Assembly (NCBI GenBank): GCA_019347995.1
Contig: JAHWKH010000098.1
Location: forward strand, 1 to 7,751
Length of the DNA stretch: 7,751 nucleotides
Direction: 5' to 3'
Origin: Gemmatimonadota bacterium
GTDB lineage: Bacteria; Gemmatimonadota; Gemmatimonadetes; Longimicrobiales; UBA6960
Position numbers and translations under genes: made by a program. A model generated the notes under the pieces. The model saw only the letters and a list, made by a program, of their open reading frames with translations, searched no databases and was not told the DNA's origin. Shown here one piece after another: positions 1-6,357 of the stretch (its first letter is position 1; every line of letters begins with the position of its first letter).

Positions 1-1201
1 CGAAGAAGATCTCGTCGAAGCGGCCCTTGCGCAGGAATTCCGGGGGCAGGCGCTGCACGTCGTTGGCGGTGGCCACCACGAACACGTCGCCGCGTCGCTC
101 CTGCATCCACGTGAGGAAGCTGCCCAGGATGCGCTGCGACACCCCCCCGTCCTCGCTGCCGCCCTGGGCGAACGCCTTCTCCAGCTCGTCGATCCAGAGC
201 ACCACCGGCGCCATCCGCTCGGCGGCCCGCATGGCACGCTTGAAGTTCTTCTCGCTCTCGCCGATGTACTTGTTGTACAGGTTGGAGGGATCGAGCTTGA
301 GCAGCGGGAGGCTCCATTCCGAGGCCACGGCCTTGGCCGACAGGCTCTTCCCGCACCCGGGGACACCCAGGAGGAGCATCCCACGGGGGAACGTCAGTCC
401 GAACTCGGCCGCCTTTTCCGGGCTGCGGACGACCGCCGTCCGCTTCCGCAGCCACGCCTTCAGCCCCGTCATGCCGGCCACCTCGGTCCAGCTCTCCTCC
501 ACCGGGTAGTATTCCAGGAGCCCCTCGCGCTCCACCACCTCCTTCTTCGCGTCGATCACGTGGCGGATGTCCTCGACGGTGAGGCTGTGGTCCTCGACGA
601 TGGCCTTGGTGAGGACCTTCTCGGCCTCGAGGAGCGTGAGGCCGGAGAGGTGCTTCAGGAGGGTTGCCACCTCCTCCTTGCTCAGGGCGATCGTCACGTC
701 CCGCTGCCGCCCCATGTCACGGAGGAGGTGGACCAGGAGCTCCCGGTACTCCTTCTGGCCGGCGGCGGGGAGGCTCACCACGGCGGCACGGTGCTCCAGC
801 GCCCCGGGGAGGGGGAGGTCGTGGCCCGTGAGCACCACGGCGCCGTCCTGGTCCTCCAGCGTCCCGGCGGCGTCCTTGAGGTGCGCCACCAGCGTCGGAT
901 TGCCCATGTCCTGTTCGGTGAGGCCGGCCAGCAGGTAGAGGGCGGGGTGGGTCGAGGCCGTGATGTGCCGGAGCGCGCCCAGGGGCTCGGCGGTGTCGTA
1001 GATCCCCCCCTCGTGGCCGTCGGCGCGCCCGAGCCCGCGGGAGCGGCTCCAGGTGAAGAAGGTGAGGCCCATGGCGTCGCTCAGGTGGCGCAGCAGCGAG
1101 ACGACGCGGTCTTCCTCGTCGCTGCGCACGTGGACCAGGCCGTAGCGGGAGCGGATCAGGAGCTCCAGGTCCTTCACCACGTCCCGTGCGGCGTCGGGCA
1201 T
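1..1201 (-). CDS. Ycf46-like AAA+ ATPase (C-terminus beyond window)
   Basis: Reading the minus strand from the ATG at 1201 gives 400 residues before the window edge, so the C-terminus is missing. The N-terminal third (about 1-220) resembles the Ycf46-type N-domain: it opens with DLELLIRSRYGLVHVRSDEE and has a RecA-like core without an obvious P-loop. The C-terminal part is a complete-looking AAA+ core. Walker A is GVPGCGKS at about 279-286, Walker B is VVLWIDE at 333-339, sensor 1 is ATAN at 377-380, and the arginine-finger stretch FLRKGRFDEIFF lies at 389-400. The segment LRKGRFDEIFF is characteristic of the Ycf46/FtsH-related AAA group. These proteins are probably cytosolic remodelling ATPases; their substrate is mostly unknown. 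No membrane segment or zinc-protease motif is visible in the part present, although an FtsH protease domain, if there were one, would lie beyond the edge. The start lies 8 bases after the mscS stop, which suggests co-transcription and coupled translation; no strong ribosome-binding site is seen. Two C7 runs inside the gene do not break the frame. Confidence 0.9.
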   Translation of the reverse strand, partial: MPDAARDVVKDLELLIRSRYGLVHVRSDEEDRVVSLLRHLSDAMGLTFFTWSRSRGLGRADGHEGGIYDTAEPLGALRHITASTHPALYLLAGLTEQDMGNPTLVAHLKDAAGTLEDQDGAVVLTGHDLPLPGALEHRAAVVSLPAAGQKEYRELLVHLLRDMGRQRDVTIALSKEEVATLLKHLSGLTLLEAEKVLTKAIVEDHSLTVEDIRHVIDAKKEVVEREGLLEYYPVEESWTEVAGMTGLKAWLRKRTAVVRSPEKAAEFGLTFPRGMLLLGVPGCGKSLSAKAVASEWSLPLLKLDPSNLYNKYIGESEKNFKRAMRAAERMAPVVLWIDELEKAFAQGGSEDGGVSQRILGSFLTWMQERRGDVFVVATANDVQRLPPEFLRKGRFDEIFF

Positions 1202-1209
1202 CGAGGTCG

Positions 1210-2358
1210 TCAGGATGCCCGGGGCATGCGCTGGATCGACTCCTCCACGGGGGGGTCGAAGTGCACGTCGAGCTGCGGGAAGGCGATGGTGATGCCGGCC
1301 TCCTTGAGCGCCCACCAGATGGCCTGGTTGAGCTCGGAGCGGTGGATGGGCGACGTCCACGGGTCGGCCATCCACACGGATACCTCGAACACCACCGAGG
1401 AGTCGCCGAACTCGATGAGGAAGACCAGGGGGTCCTTGCCCTGGAACCGCCACTCCAGGGCGTCGGCCGCGGCCTGCAGCGCCTCCATGACCCTGCGCAT
1501 GTCCGATCCGTACTCCACGCCGACGGTGGCGCGCAGGCGGAAGAGGCTGTCGCGCAGCGTGTAGTTCTTGACGCTGTTCTGCACCAGGGTGGCGTTGGGG
1601 ATGATGATCTCCTCCTCGTCCCGCGTACGGGCCACCGTGCTGCGGATCCCCATCTTCTCCACCTGCACCACCCGATCCTCCACCTCCAGCACGTCGCCCG
1701 GCTTGATGGAGCGCTCGACCAGGAGGATGAGCCCCGAGACGAAGTTCTGCGCGATGTTCTGCATCGCGAAGCCGATGCCCACCGCCACGATGGCTCCGGC
1801 GGCGAACAGCGCCGCGAGGTCCACGCCCAGGTTGTCCAGGGCGAGCCCCAGCCCGATGGCCATGACCAGGTAGTGGATGAGCCGCTTGGCCACCGTGATG
1901 GTGCCCCGGTCCTGGACGCCGCGGGCGCGCATGGCCCGGGCGGCCCCCTGCCGGAAGAGGCGCGACGCGCCCCACGTGATGGCCACGATGATGGCGGCGG
2001 TGATGAGCGTGGAGAGCGTCACCCCCGTGCCGGAGATGGTGAAGAGGGGCTCGTTGAGGAGAGTGCGCACGACGAGCCACTCCAGGCCCAGCGCGCCGAG
2101 GGCGACGATGGAGCCCACGATGAACACGCTCCAGAAGGCGACGGCCTCCGCGACTCCGCTGGCGCCGGCCTCCTCCTCGCTCTCCGCCGTGAAGAAGCCG
2201 CCTGCCGCCGCCCGCGCGCCCCGGGCGAGGAGCCAAGTGACGACGAGAACGGCGACGAACGCCAGGACGTCCTGTACGGTGAGGGTACGGCCGGCCGCCG
2301 TCAGGAGGGGCCGTGTCAGGATGCCGTCCAGGGCCTCGGTGAGCGTGGACCAATCCAT
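1210..2358 (-). CDS. MscS-family mechanosensitive ion channel
   Basis: This is a 382-residue inner-membrane channel of the small-conductance mechanosensitive (MscS) family, which opens under membrane tension to release solutes in hypo-osmotic shock. Hydrophobic segments are at about 30-47, 71-98, 113-130 and 157-175. They are followed by the conserved pore helix and its kink at about 177-203: AAGAIVAVGIGFAMQN, then AQNFVSGLILLVERS. The beta domain follows (KPGDVLEVEDRVVQVEKMGIRSTVARTRD...EEIIIPNATLVQN, about 209-262), then the alpha/beta C-terminal domain ending in DVHFDPP. The extra N-terminal helices and the length, greater than E. coli MscS (286 residues), fit the larger YbdG/YnaI-like type rather than the minimal MscS. 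The ATG at 2358 has a GGAGG on the minus strand (2369-2373) 10 bases upstream. The stop is 8 bases before the AAA+ ATPase start. The ion selectivity and gating threshold cannot be read from the sequence. Confidence 0.95.
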   Translation of the reverse strand: MDWSTLTEALDGILTRPLLTAAGRTLTVQDVLAFVAVLVVTWLLARGARAAAGGFFTAESEEEAGASGVAEAVAFWSVFIVGSIVALGALGLEWLVVRTLLNEPLFTISGTGVTLSTLITAAIIVAITWGASRLFRQGAARAMRARGVQDRGTITVAKRLIHYLVMAIGLGLALDNLGVDLAALFAAGAIVAVGIGFAMQNIAQNFVSGLILLVERSIKPGDVLEVEDRVVQVEKMGIRSTVARTRDEEEIIIPNATLVQNSVKNYTLRDSLFRLRATVGVEYGSDMRRVMEALQAAADALEWRFQGKDPLVFLIEFGDSSVVFEVSVWMADPWTSPIHRSELNQAIWWALKEAGITIAFPQLDVHFDPPVEESIQRMPRAS

Positions 2359-2471
2359 GGTGGGGTCGCCTCCGGCGGGGGTTCGCGCGATGGCGGGCAG
2401 GATGGGGAGGATGTGGGCGACTCCACAACCACCGGCACGGTCGTCTCCCGGCCGGGTAGGCGCGAAGGAAG

Positions 2472-2497
2472 GAAGCGCACAACGCTTCGATGTCGAA
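2472..2497. repeat. Overlapping short inverted repeats in divergent spacer
   Basis: Two perfect inverted repeats share four bases: a 6-base arm pair with a 5-base spacer (2472-2477 and 2483-2488), and a 5-base arm pair with a 2-base spacer (2486-2490 and 2493-2497). The first could form a hairpin in RNA; either could bind a dimeric regulator. Short palindromes arise by chance in GC-rich DNA, so the position between divergent genes is the main reason to record them. Confidence 0.3.
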
Positions 2498-2542
2498 ACG
2501 ATCGCGCCCCGGGTCGCCAGCGGCTCTTCCGAGGCGCCGCCC

Positions 2543-2548
2543 AGGAGG
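2543..2548 (+). promoter_or_regulatory. Ribosome-binding site of arsC-like gene
   Basis: A perfect AGGAGG lies 4 bases before the ATG at 2553. It decides the start in favour of 2553. An in-frame ATG at 2490 would add 21 arginine- and proline-rich residues that have no counterpart in the family and would place this motif inside the gene. Confidence 0.75.
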
Positions 2549-2552
2549 ATCC

Positions 2553-2915
2553 ATGGCCGACCATCCGATCCTGACCGTCTACGAGAAGCCCACCTGCACG
2601 ACGTGCCGCCGGCTCCACGACCTGCTCGAGGCGGAAGGCGTCCCGTTCGAGCGGGTGAACTACATGGTCGAGCCGCTGCCCCCGGCCACCCTGCGGGAGC
2701 TGCTGCGCAAGGCGGGTCTGTCGCCGCGGGATGTGCTCCGGGAGCGGGAGGCCCGTGAAGCGGGGGTCACGCCGGACGACGGCCGCTCCGACGACGACAT
2801 CCTGGAGCTCCTGGTGGAGCGCCCCGAGCTCCTGCAGCGGCCCATCGTCGAGAAGGGTGATCGTGCGGTGCTGGCCCGGCCGGTGGAGCGTGTGAGAGAG
2901 CTGCTGCGTGGCTGA
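2553..2915 (+). CDS. ArsC/Spx-family thioredoxin-fold protein
   Basis: This 120-residue cytosolic protein covers the whole ArsC/Spx/YffB fold. The N-terminal beta strand and active-site loop read LTVYEKPTCTTCRR, with cysteines at 15 and 18. A helix follows, then VNYMVEPLPPATLRELLRKAGLSPRDVLRE, and the C-terminal signature is QRPIVEKGDRAVLARPVE. The three arginines that bind the oxyanion in E. coli ArsC (60, 94, 107) appear to correspond to R63, R96 and R109, so an arsenate reductase-like site is preserved. The loop differs from classical ArsC (CGTS, one cysteine): here it is CTTC, a CxxC pair as in Spx and some YffB/YfgD-like relatives, which suggests thiol-disulfide chemistry inside the protein. 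No arsR, arsB or acr3 is nearby, so an arsenic role is not supported by context. A specific substrate or RNA-polymerase binding role (Spx) cannot be assigned. The gene stands alone on its strand and converges on the aminotransferase. Confidence 0.88.
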   Translation: MADHPILTVYEKPTCTTCRRLHDLLEAEGVPFERVNYMVEPLPPATLRELLRKAGLSPRDVLREREAREAGVTPDDGRSDDDILELLVERPELLQRPIVEKGDRAVLARPVERVRELLRG

Positions 2916-2922
2916 CGGGCAC

Positions 2923-2946
2923 CGGGCCCGCCCGCGGGAGGGCCCG
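2923..2946. terminator. GC-rich hairpin between convergent genes
   Basis: CGGGCCC at 2923-2929 pairs perfectly with GGGCCCG at 2940-2946 across a 10-base loop. The loop itself contains the palindrome CCCGCGGG. It sits in the 36-base gap between the stops of two converging genes, where a bidirectional terminator would be expected. There is no T-tract on either side, so it is not a canonical intrinsic terminator. It may act as a weak bidirectional one or block antisense read-through. Confidence 0.5.
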
Positions 2947-2951
2947 CGTCG

Positions 2952-4079
2952 TCACGGGCGGGCGGCGGCCTCGTCGAAGGCCTCGGCCACGCGACCGAGA
3001 GCCTCCAGGAGCTCCTCCCGCGGCAGCCCGAAGCCGATCCGGAGATAGCGGTCCATGCCGAAGTGGTCGCCGGGCACGACGAGGACGTCCTTCTCCGTGC
3101 GCAGGCGCTCGGCGAGCTCCGTCGAGCCTACGGGCGCGTCGTAGCGGAGGTAGGCGATGGCCCCGGCGTCGGGCGGGTGCACCGCGAAGCCGTGCTCGCG
3201 GCACCAGTCCAGGGTGAGGTCGCGGTTCTCGCGTACGATGCGGCGGGTGCGCTCCAGGATGCGCCCCCGCGTCCCCGGGGCCAGGGCCAGGGTTGCGAGG
3301 GCGTCCGACGTCGTGGCGGGGGAGATCGTGGTGTAGTCGGTGCGCGCCCACAGGTCGTCCACCACGTCGGCGGGCCCCAGCACCCAGCCCAGGCGCAGGC
3401 CCGGGAGCGCGTACGCCTTGGAGAGGGAGTGGGTCACCAGAACCCTGTCGTACCGGCCCCAGAACGTGGGCGTCTCGGGTCCCTCGGCTTCGGCGCCGCG
3501 GTAGACCTCGTCGGCGAGGATCCAGGCCTCGTGGCCGTCGGCGATCTCGACGATCCTGTCCATGTCCGGGCCGGTCAGGGCACGGCCGGTGGGGTTGTTG
3601 GGGTTCGTCACCAGGACGATGCGGGCCCCGCCTTCCCCGACCGCCGCTTCCAGCGCGCCGAGGTCGGGGGCCCAGCCCTCCTCCTCGCGCAGGCGGAACG
3701 GGAGTATCTCCGCGCCGAAGGTCTCCAGCAGGCCGGGCACCTGGCCGTAGTTGGGCACCATGACCGCCGCGCGGGAGGCGCCGGGGCTCGCCAGGTGCCA
3801 GAAGCACGTGAAGTTGGCCTCCGCGCCCCCGGTGGTCACCACCACGTTGGCCGCCGTCGCGCCTTCGTAGAGGGCGGCGACGCGCTCCCGGAGGGCGTCG
3901 GAGCCGTTGGACTGCCCGTAGCCCAGCCGCAGGTCCAGCACGTCCGCCGGGTCCCCGCCGGCCAGGTCGAGGAGCTCGCGGACGGTGAGCGGATGGACGC
4001 CGCTCTCGGAGAGGTTGTAGCGCACGCGGTGCTCGTACGTCGACTGGTACCGCTCCATGCGGAATGGGATCAGGTCCAC
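2952..4079 (-). CDS. PLP-dependent class I/II aminotransferase
   Basis: This 375-residue fold-type I aminotransferase should transfer an amino group between an amino acid and a 2-oxo acid using pyridoxal phosphate, in the cytosol. The visible motifs are GGAEAN at about 84-89 (the phosphate-binding loop region), TNPNNPTG at 158-165, the ring-binding aspartate in ILADEVY (D190), and the Schiff-base lysine in HSLSKAYALPGLRLGW (K221). The phosphate-contacting arginine is R229 and the substrate-carboxylate arginine is in YLRIGF (R347). The N-terminus, MERYQSTYEHRVRYNLSESGV, resembles a subgroup often annotated only as aminotransferase class I/II. The substrate is not deducible and no biosynthetic neighbours help. 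I chose the GTG at 4079 because an AGGGA (minus strand, 4086-4090) lies 6 bases upstream. An in-frame ATG at 4130 would add 17 low-complexity residues. Reading further upstream on this strand is open only because it runs antisense to the mutase gene. Confidence 0.92.
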   Translation of the reverse strand: MDLIPFRMERYQSTYEHRVRYNLSESGVHPLTVRELLDLAGGDPADVLDLRLGYGQSNGSDALRERVAALYEGATAANVVVTTGGAEANFTCFWHLASPGASRAAVMVPNYGQVPGLLETFGAEILPFRLREEEGWAPDLGALEAAVGEGGARIVLVTNPNNPTGRALTGPDMDRIVEIADGHEAWILADEVYRGAEAEGPETPTFWGRYDRVLVTHSLSKAYALPGLRLGWVLGPADVVDDLWARTDYTTISPATTSDALATLALAPGTRGRILERTRRIVRENRDLTLDWCREHGFAVHPPDAGAIAYLRYDAPVGSTELAERLRTEKDVLVVPGDHFGMDRYLRIGFGLPREELLEALGRVAEAFDEAAARP

Positions 4080-4085
4080 GGTGGT

Positions 4086-4090
4086 TCCCT
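4086..4090 (-). promoter_or_regulatory. Ribosome-binding site deciding the GTG start of the aminotransferase
   Basis: The minus strand reads AGGGA 6 bases before the GTG at 4079. The ATG at 4130 lacks a comparable purine-rich motif at a suitable distance. This favours the shorter protein. Confidence 0.55.
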
Positions 4091-4203
4091 GCCGGGCTCG
4101 AGGATGAGGGGTGGCGTGGGAGGGTGACATTGGCGCGGCGGAGCGCGGGACGCAACGCACCGGCCGCTCCCCCAAGGCCCTCGCCGGAAGCCCACGTATG
4201 GAC

Positions 4204-4219
4204 GCGTTTCCGGGAACGC
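4204..4219. repeat. 16-base near-perfect palindrome, candidate operator
   Basis: GCGTTTCCGGGAACGC is self-complementary at seven of eight positions, with one T-G mismatch and no spacer. Its position about 58 bases before the mutase start and 125 bases before the aminotransferase start is suitable for a site bound by a dimeric repressor controlling one or both genes. No regulator gene is present to pair it with. Confidence 0.4.
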
Positions 4220-4277
4220 CAGCCCGGTCCCGGGGTCCATTCCCACCACGCGCGGAATCCTCCCCGAACGAGGTGCC

Positions 4278-5492
4278 ATGAGCGACGTCATCCTTCCCGA
4301 GCAGCAGGTCGACCCCAGCGGTGGCGGCGCCATCGTGCTCATCGTCATGGACGGGCTCGGGGGCCTGCCCCACCCGGACACCGGGAAGACCGAGCTCGAG
4401 ACGGCGCGCACGGCCCATCTGGACGCCCTGGCGGCCCGCTCGTCCCTGGGAATGCTCCAGCCGGTGGCCGCCGGCATCACGCCGGGCAGCGGACCGGGCC
4501 ATCTCTCCCTGTTCGGATACGACCCGACCCGCTACACCATCGGACGGGGCGCCCTGTCGGCGCTCGGCGTGGGCGTCGAGCTCCGGCGCGGCGACGTGGC
4601 CGCCCGCCTCAACCTCGCCACCTTCGACGGCGAAGGGCGCGTGAGCGACCGCCGGGCGGGCCGGCCCTCCGACGAGGAGGCGCGCCGGGTGGTCGAGAGG
4701 GTCATGGCCGGCGTGGAGCAGCCCGACGGCGTCGAGCTCTCGCTGATCCCCGAGAAGGAGCACCGCGTGGTGCTGCACCTGCGGGGCCCCGGCGTCGGGG
4801 GCGCCGACCTCGGCGACACCGATCCCCTCGAGGATGGACGCCCGCCCCTGGCGCTGGAGGCCGGGAGCGCGTCCTCCGAGCCCACCGCGGTCGTGGTGCG
4901 GAGCTTCCTGGACCGGGCGCGGCGGATCCTGGGCGACGAGCCGGTCCTGAACGGCTTCCTGGCCCGCGGCTTCGCCGAGTACCGGGACTTTCCGACCCTT
5001 CAGGAGCGCTTCGGCCTGTCGGCCACCGTCATCGCCCGCTATCCCATGTACCGCGGGGTCGCCCGGCTGGTGGGCATGGCCGTGGACCGCGTGCCGGACA
5101 GCCTCGAGGCGACGGTCGGGGTCCTTGAGGAGACGTGGGGCCGCTACGACTTCTACTTCCTCCATTTCAAGGACACGGACACGAAGGGGCACGACGGCGA
5201 CTTCGACGGGAAGGTGGCCGCCATCGAGGCGGTGGACGCCCTCGTGCCCCGCGTCCTCGCCCTGGGCCCGGCGGTGGTGGCGGTCACCGGCGACCACTCC
5301 ACGCCCACCCTCTACCGGGAGCACTCCTGGCACCACGTGCCGACGCTCCTCCACTCCAGGTGGCCGCGGCCCACGGGCACGACGTTCGGCGAGAGCGCCT
5401 GCCGGGCCGGGGACCTGGGCGTCATCCACGGCACCGAGCTCATGCCCCTGGCCCTGGCCCACGCGGGCCGGCTCGTGAAGTACGGAGCGTAG
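4278..5492 (+). CDS. apgM: 2,3-bisphosphoglycerate-independent phosphoglycerate mutase, archaeal (ApgM) type
   Basis: This 404-residue cytosolic enzyme interconverts 3-phosphoglycerate and 2-phosphoglycerate in glycolysis and gluconeogenesis, using a phosphoserine intermediate and two divalent metals. It belongs to the alkaline phosphatase superfamily. Visible parts are VLIVMDGLGGLPHPDTGKTELETA (about 20-43, first metal aspartate D25) and GITPGSGPGHLSLFGYDP (66-83) with the likely nucleophile S71. The family segment IGRGALSALGVGVEL follows. After the inserted domain come HFKDTDTKGHDGDFDGK (296-312, metal ligands D301 and H305), TGDHSTPT (337-344, D339 and H340), and the histidine pair in SWHHVPTLL (350-358). 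Archaeal members usually have GSD at the nucleophile; the GSGPGH form here is, to my knowledge, typical of bacterial ApgM proteins such as those of Thermus. Length matches the family (about 400). GAGG at 4270-4273 precedes the ATG. It heads a coupled three-gene set. Confidence 0.94.
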   Translation: MSDVILPEQQVDPSGGGAIVLIVMDGLGGLPHPDTGKTELETARTAHLDALAARSSLGMLQPVAAGITPGSGPGHLSLFGYDPTRYTIGRGALSALGVGVELRRGDVAARLNLATFDGEGRVSDRRAGRPSDEEARRVVERVMAGVEQPDGVELSLIPEKEHRVVLHLRGPGVGGADLGDTDPLEDGRPPLALEAGSASSEPTAVVVRSFLDRARRILGDEPVLNGFLARGFAEYRDFPTLQERFGLSATVIARYPMYRGVARLVGMAVDRVPDSLEATVGVLEETWGRYDFYFLHFKDTDTKGHDGDFDGKVAAIEAVDALVPRVLALGPAVVAVTGDHSTPTLYREHSWHHVPTLLHSRWPRPTGTTFGESACRAGDLGVIHGTELMPLALAHAGRLVKYGA

Positions 5493-5496
5493 GGAG

Positions 5497-6357
5497 ATGT
5501 CGAAGGTGGCCCCCGATGCCGAGCTCGACCGGACGCTGCGGCGGGCCCACGCCCTGGGCGACGAGGGCGATTGGGACGGCATGGCCGTGACGCTGCGGGA
5601 GGCGCTGGAGAGCTGGCCCGATGATCCGTACCTGCTGTGTTGGCTCGCGGTCGCCGAGCGGGAGCTGGGGCTGGGTGGCATCGCGTACGAGCACTTCAAG
5701 GCCTGTCTGGCCAAGGAGCCCCGCGACCCCCACGTCCTGGCCACGGCGGGCAACGCCATCGCCGCCTTCGATGATCCGGAGGCCGAGCCGGCTCTGCGCA
5801 CCGCGGCCCTGCTCGCCCCTCACCTTCCCCTGACGCGCTGGCTCTACGGGGCGTACCTGGCCCGGGAGGGGATGACGGAGGACGCCCTCAGGGAGCTCGA
5901 CGCCGCCGTGGAGCTGGACCCCGACGACGGCGCCATCCAGTACGAGCGGGGGGTGGCCCTGGCCCTGTCGGAGCGGTACTCCGACGCCGTCGACGCCTTC
6001 TTCCGCGCCACGGAGCTGGATCCCGACGACGCGTGGGCCCGGCTGGTGCTGGGCCTGGCGCTGGTGGAGGACGGCCGGCCCGAGGAGGCCGCCGGCGAGC
6101 TCGAGCGGGGCGCCCGGGACAGCCCGGAGGACCTGGAGGCGCAGATCCTGGCGGCCCTCGCCGCCGCCGCCGCCGGGTACGAGGATCGTGCGTGGGAGAT
6201 GCTGGAGCGGGCGCGCATGTCCGGACCCGAGGTCGCCGACGCGCGTCTGGTGGGGGCCGCCGAGGAGCGCCTGTCCAGCGGCGCCGGACCGGCGGGCGAT
6301 CTCCTGGTGAGTCTGGCGCCCGGCGCCCTCCGGGAGCGGCTCATGTCACGCCCGTGA
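5497..6357 (+). CDS. Tetratricopeptide-repeat protein
   Basis: This 286-residue, mostly helical acidic protein consists of about six or seven TPR-like helix pairs at roughly 12-42, 44-76, 77-109, 111-143, 145-177, 178-211 and 213-242. The clearest units contain the pattern A...Ld.AvELDPDDG (about 130-145) and A..AFFRATELDPDDAWARLVLGLAL (165-189). TPRs form superhelical scaffolds for protein binding. There is no signal peptide, membrane segment or attached catalytic domain, so it is probably a cytosolic adaptor with an unknown partner. The ATG is 4 bases after the mutase stop, and GGAG at 5484-5487 lies inside the mutase gene 9 bases upstream, so translation is probably coupled. The stop overlaps the start of the M16 gene. 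Its place between a glycolytic enzyme and a peptidase does not reveal its role. It could equally be called a hypothetical protein with TPR domains. Confidence 0.9.
   Translation: MSKVAPDAELDRTLRRAHALGDEGDWDGMAVTLREALESWPDDPYLLCWLAVAERELGLGGIAYEHFKACLAKEPRDPHVLATAGNAIAAFDDPEAEPALRTAALLAPHLPLTRWLYGAYLAREGMTEDALRELDAAVELDPDDGAIQYERGVALALSERYSDAVDAFFRATELDPDDAWARLVLGLALVEDGRPEEAAGELERGARDSPEDLEAQILAALAAAAAGYEDRAWEMLERARMSGPEVADARLVGAAEERLSSGAGPAGDLLVSLAPGALRERLMSRP

Larger units (their letters stand above)
2359..2552. promoter_or_regulatory. Divergent spacer between mscS and arsC-like gene
   Basis: This 194-base non-coding gap lies between two divergently oriented genes, so it should hold promoters for both. 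I could not identify convincing -35/-10 pairs on either strand; high GC makes this unreliable. The least GC-rich part is about 2460-2510. It contains the inverted repeat GAAGCG-CACAA-CGCTTC (2472-2488), overlapping a second small palindrome TTCGA-TG-TCGAA (2486-2497). Either could be an operator or part of a leader hairpin. The end nearest the arsC-like gene carries its ribosome-binding site. Confidence 0.4.
4080..4277. promoter_or_regulatory. Divergent spacer between aminotransferase and phosphoglycerate mutase
   Basis: This 198-base non-coding gap should hold promoters for both divergent units. No clear sigma-70-type boxes are recognisable. It contains a palindrome at 4204-4219 and, at its right end, GAGG (4270-4273) 4 bases before the mutase ATG. 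If the aminotransferase starts at the upstream ATG, the spacer shrinks to 4131-4277. Confidence 0.4.

Noticed and set aside
560..1564. A 334-codon plus-strand open frame opposite the AAA+ ATPase
   Set aside because: The minus strand gives a continuous AAA+ protein with Walker A, Walker B and sensor motifs. The plus frame has none.
1186..2574. A 462-codon plus-strand open frame opposite mscS
   Set aside because: The translation is low-complexity, rich in Asp, Gly, His and Arg, with no domain; the opposite strand encodes an unmistakable MscS channel.
2952..5801. A 949-codon minus-strand open frame extending the aminotransferase far upstream
   Set aside because: The extra N-terminal 574 residues are antisense to the mutase and TPR genes, have compositionally biased sequence without family resemblance, and are open only because stops are rare at this GC content. 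The aminotransferase itself starts at 4079.
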